Assembly: GCF_000321225.1 (NCBI RefSeq)
Contig: NW_004451506.1
Location: 246,598 to 310,597, forward strand
Length of the DNA stretch: 64,000 bases
Direction: 5' to 3'
Source of the DNA: Odobenus rosmarus divergens
Lineage: Eukaryota; Chordata; Mammalia; Carnivora; Odobenidae
The notes under the pieces were generated by a model. That model saw only the letters and a list, made by a program, of their open reading frames with translations. It did not search any database and was not told the origin of the DNA. Positions 25,730 to 37,845 of the stretch are shown here, in pieces; within the stretch, counting starts at the first letter, position 1, and each line of letters opens with the position of its first letter. The translations under genes and the position numbers were made by a program.

Positions 25730-26100
25730 TCAGACTCCTATCAATAAGCAATCAACTGGGGGATAGTTAAGTAAACTGTGGTACACTGAAACAAGAAAAC
25801 ACTGGGCAAATATTACAAATGAGTGTGTAGATCTACATCTTTTTAGAGGGAAGTCCCACTATAACATTGCGACATTGTTCAGTGAAAAAAAAAAGTCATG
25901 GAAAATTATATCTGGAATAATCTCCTTCATGTAAACTGTGGAATTTCAGCATTTGTATATGTACACAAGTGTCTAGAGAGAATGTTCGGCAAGCTATCCC
26001 AAGCAGTTATCTCTACATGACGGGATTTAAGGATTATTTTACATCGAGAATCATCATTTTTAGAAAAAGATTTTAAAATTATGTCAATATGTAAATAAAT
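25730..26100 (+). repeat. L1 3' relic
   Basis: 'caactgggggatagttaagt', aaactgtggtacactgaaac, 'cattgttcagtgaaaaaaaaaagtcatgg' and 'tcatgtaaactgtgg' follow the 3' end of old L1 (L1ME/L1MC class). Confidence 0.6.
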
Positions 26101-27150
26101 GATAACTCAGAACCAGAGTAAAAATAAGAGTTACAGCAAAGAATGTTAGGTATTAGATGTGAGTGGGTAGGAAAGGATAGGAAAGAATTTAAGCAATTAA
26201 CAGTGACCATACAGTGTACAAGATGCTTATCCTGAAATTAAGAGGGTTCTGATCCTTTTATTTTCAAGTTTACCCTAGTGACCTGAAAAGACTGTAATTA
26301 AGAAATATTTCCCCACAAGTACATCAGGCAAGAGGGAAGCGGGAAGCACAGAATGTGGTGGCCCACCATACCCTCTGATGGGAGATGGGGGGAGGACAGA
26401 GGTTGAAGGAGCTCTACTTCAATACATTTTGAGATGACAGTAGGTCTAATGACAGTGAGCTCTAGCATTCTCCAGCGGGCTAGAGACATCAGGAGTAAGA
26501 CCTGGTTCCAGCAGTAGCTGTAGAGTAGAAAATAGGATTCAGAGAATGAATACAGACCAGTCACTGTACGTCTTTCTCCCAGGAGCTCCCCACTAGCTAA
26601 CCAGTGGGCACCGCCTTTCTCACAGTCCGTCCATGCCCGTTCCCTGACCACATGCTTCTACCTCCCAGCTTTGCAACTGTGCCCACCAACTCCAGACACA
26701 CACTGCTGCCTCCTGAGCCACAGCCTCCACCAATCTTCCTTACAGGTGGCACACCATGGACATACAACAGGAACTGTCATTTGAATGGAACTTTCCAGAA
26801 TCCAAATGAATTCATGTACTATCTCACTTCACCTCCAGAGCAATCGGCTAGGTAGGAGACAAGAAAACGGAGACTCAGTAACTGCTTGTCACTCTCCCCC
26901 ATCCCACCTTCTTATACACTCACTCGCTCGCCCTCAGCGCCCATCTGTTCCTGGCGACCAGCAATGCATCCCATGTTCCCACCAGCAGCAGCTGGCTTAA
27001 ACCCACTCTTCTGATGAGGGTACCTGGTGTTTGGCCTGCTGTCAAGTGTTGGGGCCCATCCGCAAATTTTAGGGCAATCACAGGGTCCATGATGGAAGTC
27101 TCCTTCGAATTCTTTTGGATCCTGGCGTAAAGACTAGGCAGCTCAGCAGA
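26101..27150. other. Intron, nothing recognised
   Basis: Several open frames of 70-117 codons occur on both strands, without domains or exon-like boundaries in DGKI phase. Confidence 0.45.
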
Positions 27151-27365
27151 GTGCAAGAGCTCAGGCTCTGAGTCAGATTGCCTAGCCGTGAAGTACACTT
27201 CTTCCACCGGTTAATCAGGAAACCCTGTGCTTCAGTTTCCTCCTGGGTAATGTAGAGATAAGAACAGGATCCACTTCACAGAGATACTGGGAGGATGAAA
27301 TGAGTCAATACAGAAGAGTGCCTGGCACATTGTAAGTGCTCAGTAGACACTAGCTATTATCAGGA
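27150..27365 (+). repeat. MIR
   Basis: Nearly full MIR order: 'gctcaggctctgagtcagat', 'tgcttcagtttcctcctggg', 'actgggaggatgaaatgag', 'gagtgcctggcacattgtaa', 'gtgctcagtagac'. Confidence 0.8.
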
Positions 27366-27884
27366 TAATCATTATTCTGAAAACTGCTCCCCTAACATAA
27401 GGTTCTGCTAATAAGCAGTAGCATCTGCTGCTGCCAGGTAGTGGGAGAAGTTTAGGGTGCGTGCTGGGGCCGCCCTAGGCCCTCTGACCCGCTGCTGGGC
27501 TTCCCCAGAGGAGAAATGGTCTGGTCTGGACAGTGCCATCATTCTCCTGGACCTTCTCGCATAGGTATTTTACAGGCCAACCAATAACATGAAAACAGAC
27601 AACTAGAAGGTGGGAAAGATAAAATACACAGATGCTAAGTGAAAGCCAAGTAATTCAATTGGGTCCCTTTATGTCAAAATATATTAATGTCCCATTAATG
27701 GCTGAGTGGAGGCGGATGATGACAAAGCCGTTCCTTGGAGTCTGGGGAAGAGCAGTGCCATTAGTTTTCTAAAATTGCATTTTCCCAGGAAAGTTAGTAG
27801 AGCATAGAAGAGATGAACATCCTGGATAAAAATGGATTTGCCTCCATGCCAACATCTACCACCAGCTATCCCGATACTGATGCA

Positions 27885-27950
27885 GGCTCTGTAGCAGGGG
27901 TTCTAAACCAGACTTCCTTGGAATCACTCAAGGTTCTAAAAAGGGACTCA
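27885..27950 (+). repeat. MER5-like hAT relic
   Basis: gcaggggttctaaaccagac with 'ttggaatcactcaaggttct' resembles the MER5A/Charlie end 'gtggttctcaa...gaatcacctgg'. Confidence 0.4.
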
Positions 27951-28489
27951 ACAATCTTGGAATTCCCTTTGAAATCAAGACAGTGACCTCAACATATCAC
28001 TTCCTCACAAATTTCCTCTGAAATGTCAAGACTGAGTTTTTTGTGCATGTTGGAATTTCATGGCTCTGGACATAACTCCCAAATGTCCCCATGACAACTC
28101 CCTCAAGAACTACCATAAAGCATCTCATTAAATTCACGCACTTGGGCTCCAGACCACACCTTCCCATATCCACATTACACAAACCTGTTACCTTGAGGTG
28201 CTGGAGGGGGAGGGGCGAGGTGGAGCACCATCCAGACAACTCTCAGAACACTCATGCTATTCAACTTACATCTTCCTTACTACATAGGTTTCTCTCAGTC
28301 CTCATAACACACTCTGCTCATTCCAACCTTCTCACATGGATACCCCTTACAGACCAAGACAATGAGTTGGGGACTTTTGTTCCCAAGGTCACTTCACAGC
28401 CAGCAACACCACATTAATTCCCTCTTTTCACTGGAAACATGAATCACCTGGGAATAATATCCTTTAATATTAAGACACTAAAACACAGT
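27951..28489. other. Intron, nothing recognised
   Basis: Includes a 108-codon plus-strand frame (28091-28417) with no recognisable domain; it is antisense to DGKI and judged chance. Confidence 0.4.
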
Positions 28490-28705
28490 GTGTAATGCAA
28501 GACGCAAACTCAGAAGAATCTTAGTTCCAGTCCGAACTCTGTCAATTAATACATGGTTGACATTGAGAACTCTGAAGTTACCTTGGCTAAACTATTTTCT
28601 GATCTGAAAACAGAACTGATAATAGGAATATGTGAGCATTAAATGGGAAAATACATGTAAGGCAGTTAGCATATCCCTGGTAAATAGTGTTAAGTTATTG
28701 TTGTT
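28490..28705 (+). repeat. MIR relic
   Basis: Order 'cttagttccagtccgaactctg', 'gttaccttggctaaactattt', 'aatgggaaaatacatgtaagg' fits a decayed plus-strand MIR. Confidence 0.5.
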
Positions 28706-30336
28706 CTATTTTTATTAATACCCTGATGCTTCAACTTCCATAAGCCTTTTTTAAAAAATTTAATCCTAGATAATATCATAGCAGAAGCCAGAGTTACAGT
28801 TGTAAGTAGCAGTTAGTAGGTACCAAACCTTAGCAGAATGACAGTTTGATGACACAGGCAGGGAGACAAAGATTCAGAGTTACGTAGCCATCTTATAGTC
28901 CGTGGGATGAGAAAGCAAGTGGGGCCCGCGAATGTTAACAAGATATCTTAAAGATACTGAGAATATAAATCCTCATTCATGTTACAGGAGGCCCTTAAAA
29001 TTCTATAATTACTCTACATTTTGTACTTTGTAAATGTCCAATTTTCATTAACATTTTTAAATGCTTCAGGGTAAGATCTGCCCCTTAAAACACTCGTGTA
29101 GATTCACTGATTTTTATGATGAATTCTAATTTAACCAGGAATTTGCTACTCATATATAAAGAGTTAGTTTTCCTTTGCAAGGCAGAAAACATCACAACTT
29201 TGTCTGCCTTTCTCCTTCCAGGCCTGATTTAATCGGGATACATTGCTTTAATTTCTTTCAAGCAATGTAAATGTGAGATTCTATCTGATCATAAACTTGA
29301 CGTAATAAAGTATATTTCTAACTAATCTTTAATAGGATTCATTTGAACGGGCCCTTGTTTTATGAATGGACTTTAGTGTGAAGTCATGGCACAAACCACC
29401 ATTCCTCTTCTTTACAACTCCAGCACCTAAAAGAGTCTGGCCCATGTTGTTTACAATGTTTTTAAACAAATAAATGAATGAAATGCAGGAAAGCTGAATT
29501 GTTTTTAAACAAATAAATGAATGAAATGCAGGAAAGCTGAATTCCTCTGGGACAACACATGGCCCTTTAGCACACTTTGACATCATCTGAGCCTCTCCAT
29601 AACCGTTTTTCTCTTTGTGAGCCCTAGGCAAACCGTGATTGGGTTGTCCATTTCTGTACTTTTTCCATCCAGCTCTCTGAGATCTGGAGGTAAATCCACG
29701 CTGGATTACGCTCCTTTACATCTTATCTCTTAGGGGGATCTGCACAAATCGAAAAGAACATACAAATGGTAGATGTCCCTACCAGAAAAGTATGTATACC
29801 ATTTCAGGACTGCCTGTTCTTCAATTAAATAACAGTGAACCAGAAACATTTACCACAACCTTTCATCAGCTATCAAGCTGGGCCTTATTTAGATATAATT
29901 ATACTCAATAGCTTCCTTTAGCAACTTCCTAGAAATTGCTGCAATTTACCCTGGGACATTTTCAAGCTGCCACTGACAATAACCTATCCAAAAACACATC
30001 CAAGTGGGCTTGTTTGCATTGAGCAGTAAAATCAAATCGAATCAAAGCTTCTGAACAGAGATTTAAAATGGATTTCTGACACCTGCTGAGTTCACAGAGA
30101 ACTCTTATAATTCAGTTGCCTTCTGCCTAGAGTAGAGAACAATGCCTCTGATACGTGAAAAAAAATTTAAAGGAGTTTTTGAATTTGGAACCAAAGATAA
30201 GCCAAAATCACACTAACAGCAATCATGAGTTCCCACTGTCCAACATGTTCTGCTCAAGAAAGTACTTTTTTTCCCCACTTCCAAAATAGAGAAAGTACTT
30301 TTAAAGGTTGTTAATTCTTTTTCAATAGACGCTGCT
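28706..30336. other. Intron with a tandem duplication
   Basis: No dispersed repeat recognised. The 43-bp tandem duplication at 29457-29542 is listed separately. Confidence 0.45.
29457..29542. repeat. Perfect 43-bp tandem duplication
   Basis: The unit beginning tgtttttaaacaaataaatg and ending caggaaagctgaa occurs twice back to back with no difference (29457-29499 and 29500-29542). Confidence 0.95.
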
Positions 30337-30510
30337 GGGGTGCCTGTGTGGCTCAGTCTTGATTTCGACTCAGGTCATGATCCCAGGATCCTGAGATAGA
30401 GCCTGGTGTGGGGTTCCGCATTCAGCAGGGAGTCTGCTTCTCCTCCTTTCTCTGCCCCTCCCACCACTCACAATCTCTCTCTAAAATAAAGAAATAAATC
30501 GTTTAAAAAA
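30337..30510 (+). mobile_element. Carnivore SINE with internal deletion
   Basis: Head ggggtgcctgtgtggctcag is followed directly by tcttgatttcgactcaggtc, missing the 'ttaagcgtctgac' segment between the promoter boxes. The tail is aaataaagaaataaatc. Confidence 0.85.
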
Positions 30511-30580
30511 AGATTCTCTCTCTCTCCCCCTCTGCCCCTCCCCCGCTTGTGTTTGCTCTCTCTAAAAAACAAAAACAACC
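30511..30580 (+). repeat. Second SINE body/tail fragment
   Basis: agattctctctctctccccctctgcccctcccc followed by gctctctctaaaaaac repeats the CT-rich body and tail of the preceding SINE, giving a tail duplication or a truncated second copy. Confidence 0.6.
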
Positions 30581-31600
30581 CTTAAGTTAATTAAGTTCTT
30601 GACTTAAGACATCCATTTGTGATATGTCATAGTTACAAATTATTTGAGACAGCTATCCCTCTAGATCTCTAATAAGATAATGGAATTAAAGCATTGCAGA
30701 GTTGGGAGAAAACTTAGATGTTCACTAATTCACTATTTGCTATTCCATCTGATTGTCCATTACTCTATGATTGCATCTATGGCTGTTCCATCTCTGCTTG
30801 ACCCTCCTCAAGTGTGGAAGGTGCAGGATAGAAGTGCCCTATTCTTTGTTTAGACTACCGTAAGCATTTATAAATTCTTCCTAAGGAATCTGTATCTCTC
30901 TCCATAATGTATTGACTTTTCTTCTACCATTCAGGTCAGAATTGGGTTTTAAGTCACTGGGATAATCAACCACAGACACTAATGGCAAAAGAATGTAAAC
31001 CTGAAGCACCAAAGCTAGACACCTACTAAAGAAACCATTTGCTGATTTATGGCTAATAGATTAAAAACAGGTTTTAAGTTCCAAATAACAGAGAACTTTT
31101 ATGCAATTTGTGGAAACAAAAAAATTGTTTTAAGTTTTCTGGAGATCTTCAAATACATACTAACACACACATTTTCATGCTTTCTAGTGAAATACATTTT
31201 TATGTTTCTGAAATTGCAAGAAAGGAATATGCAGCAGAGTGAAATTAGCATGTGGTCATTATAGACAGTCTCTTCTGCTGGGCGTGAGGTTCCTGGCATG
31301 CCAAGGAGAAGCAAAGACAAAGAACTAGTAGTGGCTTCACTTGGTGGCACCTGCAAGCAGCTCAGCAAGTAGAGCAGCTTCATTTCTGCTTGAAAGGAAA
31401 AGAAACAGGCCAATGGCCTTGGTCGATATTTCAAGGTCTCCTGACCATCTAGTTCTTTTTGTGATAATGAACGTCACAGCTATTACTGACCCAGTCATCA
31501 ACTCTGAGACTTTTATGTGCTCCCCCATATATATAACGTTACAACTTCTAGGTACCAGAATCATAGATTTATTTTTTAAGTTGCAGCCCCTCAAACTTTC
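30581..31600. other. Intron, nothing recognised
   Basis: Unique sequence. The overlapping 85-111-codon frames at 31099-31610 on both strands show no domain. Confidence 0.4.
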
Positions 31601-32035
31601 CTCTACATGAGATCACACTGTCCCTTCACCTTCTCCTTTCCCTTTAGTCATGCTCATTAAATCCACTTCTCAGTCCACACTCAAATATCCCCTTCAGTAG
31701 CATTCCTCACTCTGGTTAACTCCTGAAGCACTTTTCTCTGGATTTCAGTTCAAAAGACTATTCTAACTTTCCACCTGCTCCTTCTTTCTCACCCTTGCAA
31801 GTCATCGTCCTTTAAATAGTGTTCAAATATGTATGCTTCTCTACCCCCTCTGGAACACCCCCACAGACCAAGCTACTATCATCTTGTACCTAGACTGAGT
31901 GCTGTAGACTGAGCAGTCAGTGTGAAATGTAAATGTGTTCATGACATCGTGATTTTTCCTCCATTAAATCATGAACTCTTTGAGGACAGGATGCCCAGCC
32001 ATATCTATTCTGTTAAGCTGCTGCTCCCATATGGA
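31601..32035 (+). repeat. L2 remnant
   Basis: Contains the L2 order 'cactcaaatatccccttcag...attcctcactctggttaac' and 'aaatcatgaactctttgagg' then 'acaggatgcccagccatatc'. Confidence 0.55.
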
Positions 32036-33159
32036 CTTACTAATTTTGAAATGAGAACTATTTTCCATGACAACGAACTACATTCTTCATCCCACCCACC
32101 TAATCATGCGTGCATCACGGGCCAGGATGGGGACCAGTCAACAGAAATTGGTTCAAGGGAAAAGTCAATTCCCATTACTAAACTAACAAACAAACAAAAA
32201 AATCTCAAGGCTCATGCTATCCTCACAAATGGGGTTGATTCTCTGGTTTTCCTCTGGTTAATACAAATGGAGAAAAATTTCTACTTGTCTTTAGATACAA
32301 CCTACAGGTTTAAATCTCCCGAGAGTCTCCTGTCCTAGTATTTGCTGAATTGGCAATTAGAGATGACAACCGTTCAGAAAACTTTACAGGCACTTCAGAC
32401 CTTAAGTTCCCACTTATACTCTTTTTATATTGTTTTATGTTTAAAGAGTATAGGAGCTGGACAAATATCATGATGAAAGGCAAAGGAAGCAAATACCCCC
32501 AGGAAATACAGAGGGATAGAAATTAGAGGTAGAAAATACAAAATGCATTTTTGTAGAATCCTGCAAATTCAAGCTGCTGAATGAAGAACAGTTAAGAACG
32601 GCTGGGATGGGAATAAGAACTCAAGGCTGGTCTTCCGTCACACCAGGCGAGAATCATTTCTATCTCATGAGATAAGTCCATTTAATGGAGGTTTCCTGGC
32701 TATTAAAAATGACTAAAGATTCTATCATAAAATACTAATATGGACTACTTTTAATAGCATAGCCTGCAGTGGCTTGGAGAATTCTTTTGCTGCTCTGATT
32801 GTACAGAGGTCCATTAATTACTATCCACAGTGGAGTAAGGCACCACTGGGCCTGAACCAATGAGACAGAATCAGATAATGTTACTCTCAAGCCATCCAAA
32901 TGGCTTCAGAGCTCATGTGCTCAGAAAGAGAGACTTTTTTTTTTTTTTTACTTCAGGTGTCAATTTCTACATATCAAACAAAAGGAAAATCCAACATTTA
33001 TGGGCTATTTAAATGCTAAAATCTTCCTTTGGGTTTGCAATCACAAGCTGTTGGAATATCCTGTTCTTATCTGGAACTGATAAAGAAACTGACTTTCTTT
33101 GCTGGAAAGGAGTGTAGAGCAAGTACTGGGATTTGCATAGTTTAAAAAGTATCATTTCA
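32036..33159. other. Intron, unique
   Basis: No dispersed repeat recognised; a T-run lies at 32936-32949. The 138-codon frame at 31922-32338 runs across the L2 and has no domain. Confidence 0.4.
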
Positions 33160-33370
33160 GGGCACCTGGGTGACTCAGTCGTTACGCGTCTGACTCTTGA
33201 TTTCAGCTCACGTCATGACCTCAGGGTCATGAGATCGAGTCCCAGGTCGGGCTCCACGCTCTGCGAGGGAGTCTACTGGAGATTCTCTCCCTCTCCCGTT
33301 GCCCCTCCCCCCCACTCAAATGCTCTCTCTCAAATAAATAAATCTTTAAAAAAAATTTTAAATAAAAATT
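33160..33370 (+). mobile_element. Carnivore SINE
   Basis: Head gggcacctgggtgactcagt, body 'cgtcatgacctcagggtcat', tail aaataaataaatctttaaaa. Target duplication aaagtatcatttca at 33146-33159 recurs at 33371-33384 with one change (aaagtgtcatttca). Confidence 0.93.
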
Positions 33371-33384
33371 AAAGTGTCATTTCA

Positions 33385-34412
33385 CAAAAGAAAACACTGC
33401 AGCCCTTCACATATATCATAAAGGACTAAAATAGGCTACAACTACTAGCATATTTGCTCATCTTCTAGGAACCCTATGCACTTTGATGAATAAAGTTGTG
33501 GTATTTGAGTTAGGGTAACATTTATTAAAAAAAAAAAAAACAAATCCTAGAGTACATGTAATTTTTAAATATTGAACACTTATTTCACCTCTGATCCTAT
33601 AGGAAAAAAATAAAATTGAGAATTTTTTTAAGGAAAAATAACCAACAAAACAGAAGCCAAAAATGCATAAGGCAATAATGATGTGAAAATAAATGTGTCC
33701 ATCTTATTAAGGTGGAGAGATGTAACCCGACTTAATCTGAGCAAGGACCAAACACATGAACTACCAGATGTGTTCCTACTGAAAACCACAGAGCAAAGGA
33801 AGTGGTTCTGCCTCCCCTAGGAAACATGCTCGGTAAGAAGAGGATTCCATATTTGGTTCATATCAAGAAAATTAAAAAGTAAGTATTGGCCTAACAATAA
33901 ATGGCATTACATAAGAAATGCTTCCTTAAATGGTTTCAGCTTTCTATATAAAACATTTTACGGAAGGACACAGATACTTTCTTAAAATCTGGGGATTTAA
34001 GAAAATTCACAAAACCATTTTTCGTATTAGGTATTTGGTATTTTATCGTGTTGCATTCTGACTCATGTTCCCCTCCAGGTTGACCGTGGCTTGCCAAGGT
34101 CTGGAATGCTCAGTGGTGCTGCATCCGGCTCCCAGGAAGGGGGGAGACACCGCCTCTTTCCTATTCATCCGCCCACCGCTGGGGGAAAAACTACATCCCC
34201 CACTCAAAGCACAGATGTGCTCCTGCAGCCTCCTGCTTGCTTGTCAGAGATCCATGAACAAATCAGAGTCCCCAAACCTGACTCCCCTGTCCAAGTCAGT
34301 AAATTTAGCGAATTAGGCAGAAACTGTCCTCACCACTCTCTAATACCTAACCCAATAACGAAGGGAATTTTTTTTTTTTTTTAATCATTCTTCTTGTTGG
34401 TGTCAAAAATGC
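33385..34412. other. Intron, nothing recognised
   Basis: AT-rich with an A-run near 33527-33540. The frames at 34065-34384 are chance. Confidence 0.4.
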
Positions 34413-34423
34413 ACAGAACAAAG

Positions 34424-34584
34424 GGCGCCTGGGTGGCTCAGATGGTTAAGAGTCTGCCTTCGGCTCAGGTCATGATCCCAGGGTCCTGGGATCAAGCCCA
34501 CAGCGGGCTCCCTGCTTCTCCCTCTGCCTCTCTCTCTCTCTGTCTCTTATGAATAAATAAATAAAATCTTTAAAAAACAAAAGG
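34424..34584 (+). mobile_element. Carnivore SINE, short body
   Basis: Head gggcgcctgggtggctcaga, B-box region ggctcaggtcatgatcccag, tail gaataaataaataaaatctt. The 11-bp duplication acagaacaaag flanks it at 34413-34423 and 34585-34595. A segment of the 'cagcagggagtctgc' body is missing. Confidence 0.93.
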
Positions 34585-34595
34585 ACAGAACAAAG

Positions 34596-36107
34596 ACACC
34601 CTGCTAGAACAGGACTTGTAAAAATCATATAGTTCTATCCCTACAACTCCTAATCAACAAAAATAACTGTAAGATTTGATAGTAAACTTGAGAAAAAAAA
34701 AGTTCCTTAAGATATACAGTTAGTGCTAGACTAATAAATTGCTTGGGTGATGAAGAGCAAACACAAATTAGTTAAAATACTAATTAGTTACCAAAACTAA
34801 AAAGAAAATAATGGAAGAGAGAAGAAAAAGGATGGTTTCTGCTGAGAATGTCATGAGAGAATAAGAAAATAATTCAGGGTACTTTTGCTGGGGTACTTTT
34901 CCCTCTCTCCTCTCACCGTCTTCCAGAGCAAGCGTCTACCGAAGGCAGTATTTTAACATTTCATAAGCCAAGAACCTCTCATCAAGGAAACATTTAATTG
35001 TTTTACTTTGCCTGAGCAACAAAATATCATCAGACCGAAAGATTTATATCCCAATTAAAGAGCATAAAGCACCTCTCTTGAGAGCAGGAGAGTCTACATG
35101 ATGAAGAAAAAGAATATCATTACGGTTCTCTATAATATAAAGCTGAAAACTTTGGCCTTTTTGTTCCATTTATAATCCTTCCAACACTACTTTCATTTCA
35201 GTCAAATATCTTAGCTATAACTTTGGAACTTGCTGAATTCATGTTTAGAATTTCATTTTCTGACACAAAATGTGGTAAGTTCTGGGGACTAATTAAGTGT
35301 ACCATCAACAAGGATTTTCCCTTTCTGCCTTTAACAATGTACTTCCTTTTTCTTTCCTGTAAGTGTTTCAGGGCATTATGACAGATTGGGAAGCTAAAAT
35401 CACATTGGTATAATTAAATTAAAAATCTACAAATGAAATGTGCATTGCAGTTTATTATTACCTCAGCAAAACAATCCAAAATAAATACCCTCTTGGACTG
35501 CTCCAAAGAAATGTCTAGATTTCTTGGTTATTGATATGTTCTTCCTACCCTACGGTGGAATAGAATATCAGTTATTATTGTAATACTGGAGTAAAAACTG
35601 AAATGTTTCTCTTTTTCTCTTTGAATGCAGTAAATCCATTAATAACACCATAGATTGCAGTTTATCTAAGATATAAATAACTACTTTCCAGAAGTATTTA
35701 GGGTTTTTTCCCTACATGGAGTGTCCATTTGTAAATAAATCTTTTGTTCACAAACACTAGCAAAATTACTCCCTTCCCTTTCATTTAATAGCCTGTATTT
35801 CTATAGTTGCTTTTATTACAGTAATACTTTAGAAATTCATATATGAACAAAAATTTAAAGTTCATATTATTTGACCACCTTATTTTACAGAAATTGGATT
35901 TGGGTCCAGAGAGGTCAACAACAACCTTATTGCACCCAAATAGTTAATATCCACACTCTGCTATAAATACAAGAGCAATACTCTTTAGCCCTTCTCGTAC
36001 CTTTTAATAAAAAAGATTTTAAAGAATTAAACCATACATACAAGTCTTTACACAGTTGGTGACAGGAAAAGAAACAAAACTAAAATTCAGTCAAATTTAT
36101 CTAGTAT
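34596..36107. other. Intron, AT-rich unique
   Basis: No gene and no repeat clearly recognised; a possible MIR piece lies at about 35880-35960. Confidence 0.4.
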
Positions 36108-36112
36108 GATGC

Positions 36113-36487
36113 TGTTATGGGCTGGGTTGTGCACCCCCCTCCCAATTCATATGCTGAAGTCCTAACCCCAGTATTTCAGAATGTGCCTGTACTCGAAGAT
36201 AGGTCTTTAAGGAGGAATGAAGTTAAACTGAAGTCATATGGGTGGACCCTAATCCAATCTGCCTGGTGTCCTCATGAAAGGAGATTAGGACAGACACGCA
36301 CACAGAAGGAAGACCACCAGAAGACAACCACCAGCTATAAGCCAAGGACAGAGGGGTCAGGAGAAACCAACCCTGCCAACACCTGGATTTCAGACCTCCA
36401 GCCTCCAGACTGTGGGGAAGTAAATTTCTGTTGTTTAAACCAGTCAGTCTGTGGTACTTTGTTACGGAAGCCCAAGCAAACTACACA
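36113..36487 (+). mobile_element. Solo LTR of ERVL-MaLR type (MLT1/MST-like)
   Basis: A 375-bp element starts tgttatgggctgggttgtgc and ends ...caaactacaca (TG...CA ends). It contains the familiar MaLR order: 'cccaattcatatgctgaagt', 'ggtggaccctaatccaatct', 'gtcctcatgaaaggagatta', 'gaaaccaaccctgccaacac', 'tccagcctccagactgtg', 'aatttctgttgtttaaacc', 'gtggtactttgttacggaag'. A 5-bp duplication gatgc flanks it at 36108-36112 and 36488-36492. It has no internal gag/pol region, so it is a solo LTR. The 131-codon frame inside it is not a gene. Confidence 0.85.
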
Positions 36488-36492
36488 GATGC

Positions 36493-37599
36493 CTACTCAA
36501 GAGAATCACTAGAACAAATACATTTTACTTTTGTCCTACAACTACTAATTATAAAAAGATCACATAAATAGAAGAATGAGAGGCATCTCATTTTTTTACT
36601 TTCCCAAATTCCTACCTGGCTTAGAAATCTCTGCTGGCTTGATGTTATGTTTAGGATATTCAGACCTTAATTTCTACTTCTAAAACTCAAGGTACATAGA
36701 ATAATCTAAAAAGTTAATAATATATATACATATACACACACATATATACATACATACATATATAGTTGTGTTATTGAACTGATGTTACCTCTAAAGTCAT
36801 TTTTAAATTTTGATTTCCTAAAATTTATTTTGATTAAATAAACAAAGAAATTCATAAATTTTCATAAATTCATAAATTAAAAAATTCATAAATTTTCTTC
36901 CTCCTTTGCCCTGCCCAGTGGGCCTGGAGCACACACTGTACCTGAACCTTCCTGCAAACTTGCCCCATGCCCCTGAAGCTGACTTGTGCAGTCGCCTCCT
37001 CAGGCCCTGCACCTCAAGCCAACAACACCTGAGTAAATATTCCCTTCAGTTCTGAGGTGACCTTTTACTTTACGAGAAGTGCTGACTCGTAAGTGTAAGA
37101 CTGTTTCTACACCTACGCAGACATGAATAATTCATCTCCAAAAATAAATTTTAAAAGCAATGAGATATAATTTTAAATGTTGAGGGAGTCCTAAATGTAT
37201 TTTGCCTTACATAACTGTACCAGACGCTGTCATCTGTGTTTACCTTTGCTAAGAGAAGAACACAGGCTCCATCCATCCACCATAGCTGTGGGCATGACCC
37301 TTCCTGCGGAGCCACGTTCACAGACCAAACACCATTACGAACAGTTTTAAAAGACTCTCCGGGTCCTTTAGCTATACTAGAACTTATTTTTAACTGGGGT
37401 TTGTCGTTCTGACATTTTTCTTATAATAACACTTGAACTACAAACCTGTACTACTAAAGAGTCACAAGTTGAAACACTCAAAACTGAATTCTAAGTTATT
37501 TCCAAGTTTTCTTAAAAAAGGAAGAAGTTAATCTAGTGTGACTGAATAAAATATATAAATCATATATGTGAAAATAAACACACATACAGGAAAATGATC
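36493..37599. other. Intron with TA/CA microsatellite
   Basis: Unique intron apart from a (TA)/(CA)/(CATA) microsatellite at about 36719-36765 and a 'cataaatt' short-unit repeat at about 36850-36896. Confidence 0.5.
36719..36765. repeat. TA/CA/CATA microsatellite
   Basis: Alternating tatata, acacac and catacatacata units. Confidence 0.85.
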
Positions 37600-37845
37600 A
37601 GAGGTTAGATCAACAGCAGCGTTTAGGGTCTTAAATGCCATCTCCAAAGCAGAAAGCCCTGGGTGTGAACTTTATCACTTTCTGACATATACTCTTAGTT
37701 AAGTTTCCTAATATTTCTTATTCTCAGTCTTCTCATCTATGGAATGGGAATAATGACAATTGTTACCACAAACAGTTACTGAGATACGAAATTTAATCAC
37801 AAGTCAAGGTGCTGATTAGCATAATATCAGACACATACTACCTTT
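37600..37845 (+). repeat. MIR relic
   Basis: 'aaagccctgggtgtgaactt', 'cagtcttctcatctatggaa' and 'tgggaataatgacaattg' fit a plus-strand MIR. Confidence 0.65.

Noticed and set aside
31922..32338. 138-codon plus-strand frame
   Set aside because: Begins in L2 sequence, antisense to the gene, no domain.
36117..36512. 131-codon plus-strand frame
   Set aside because: It lies within the solo MaLR LTR and its sequence is explained by the repeat.
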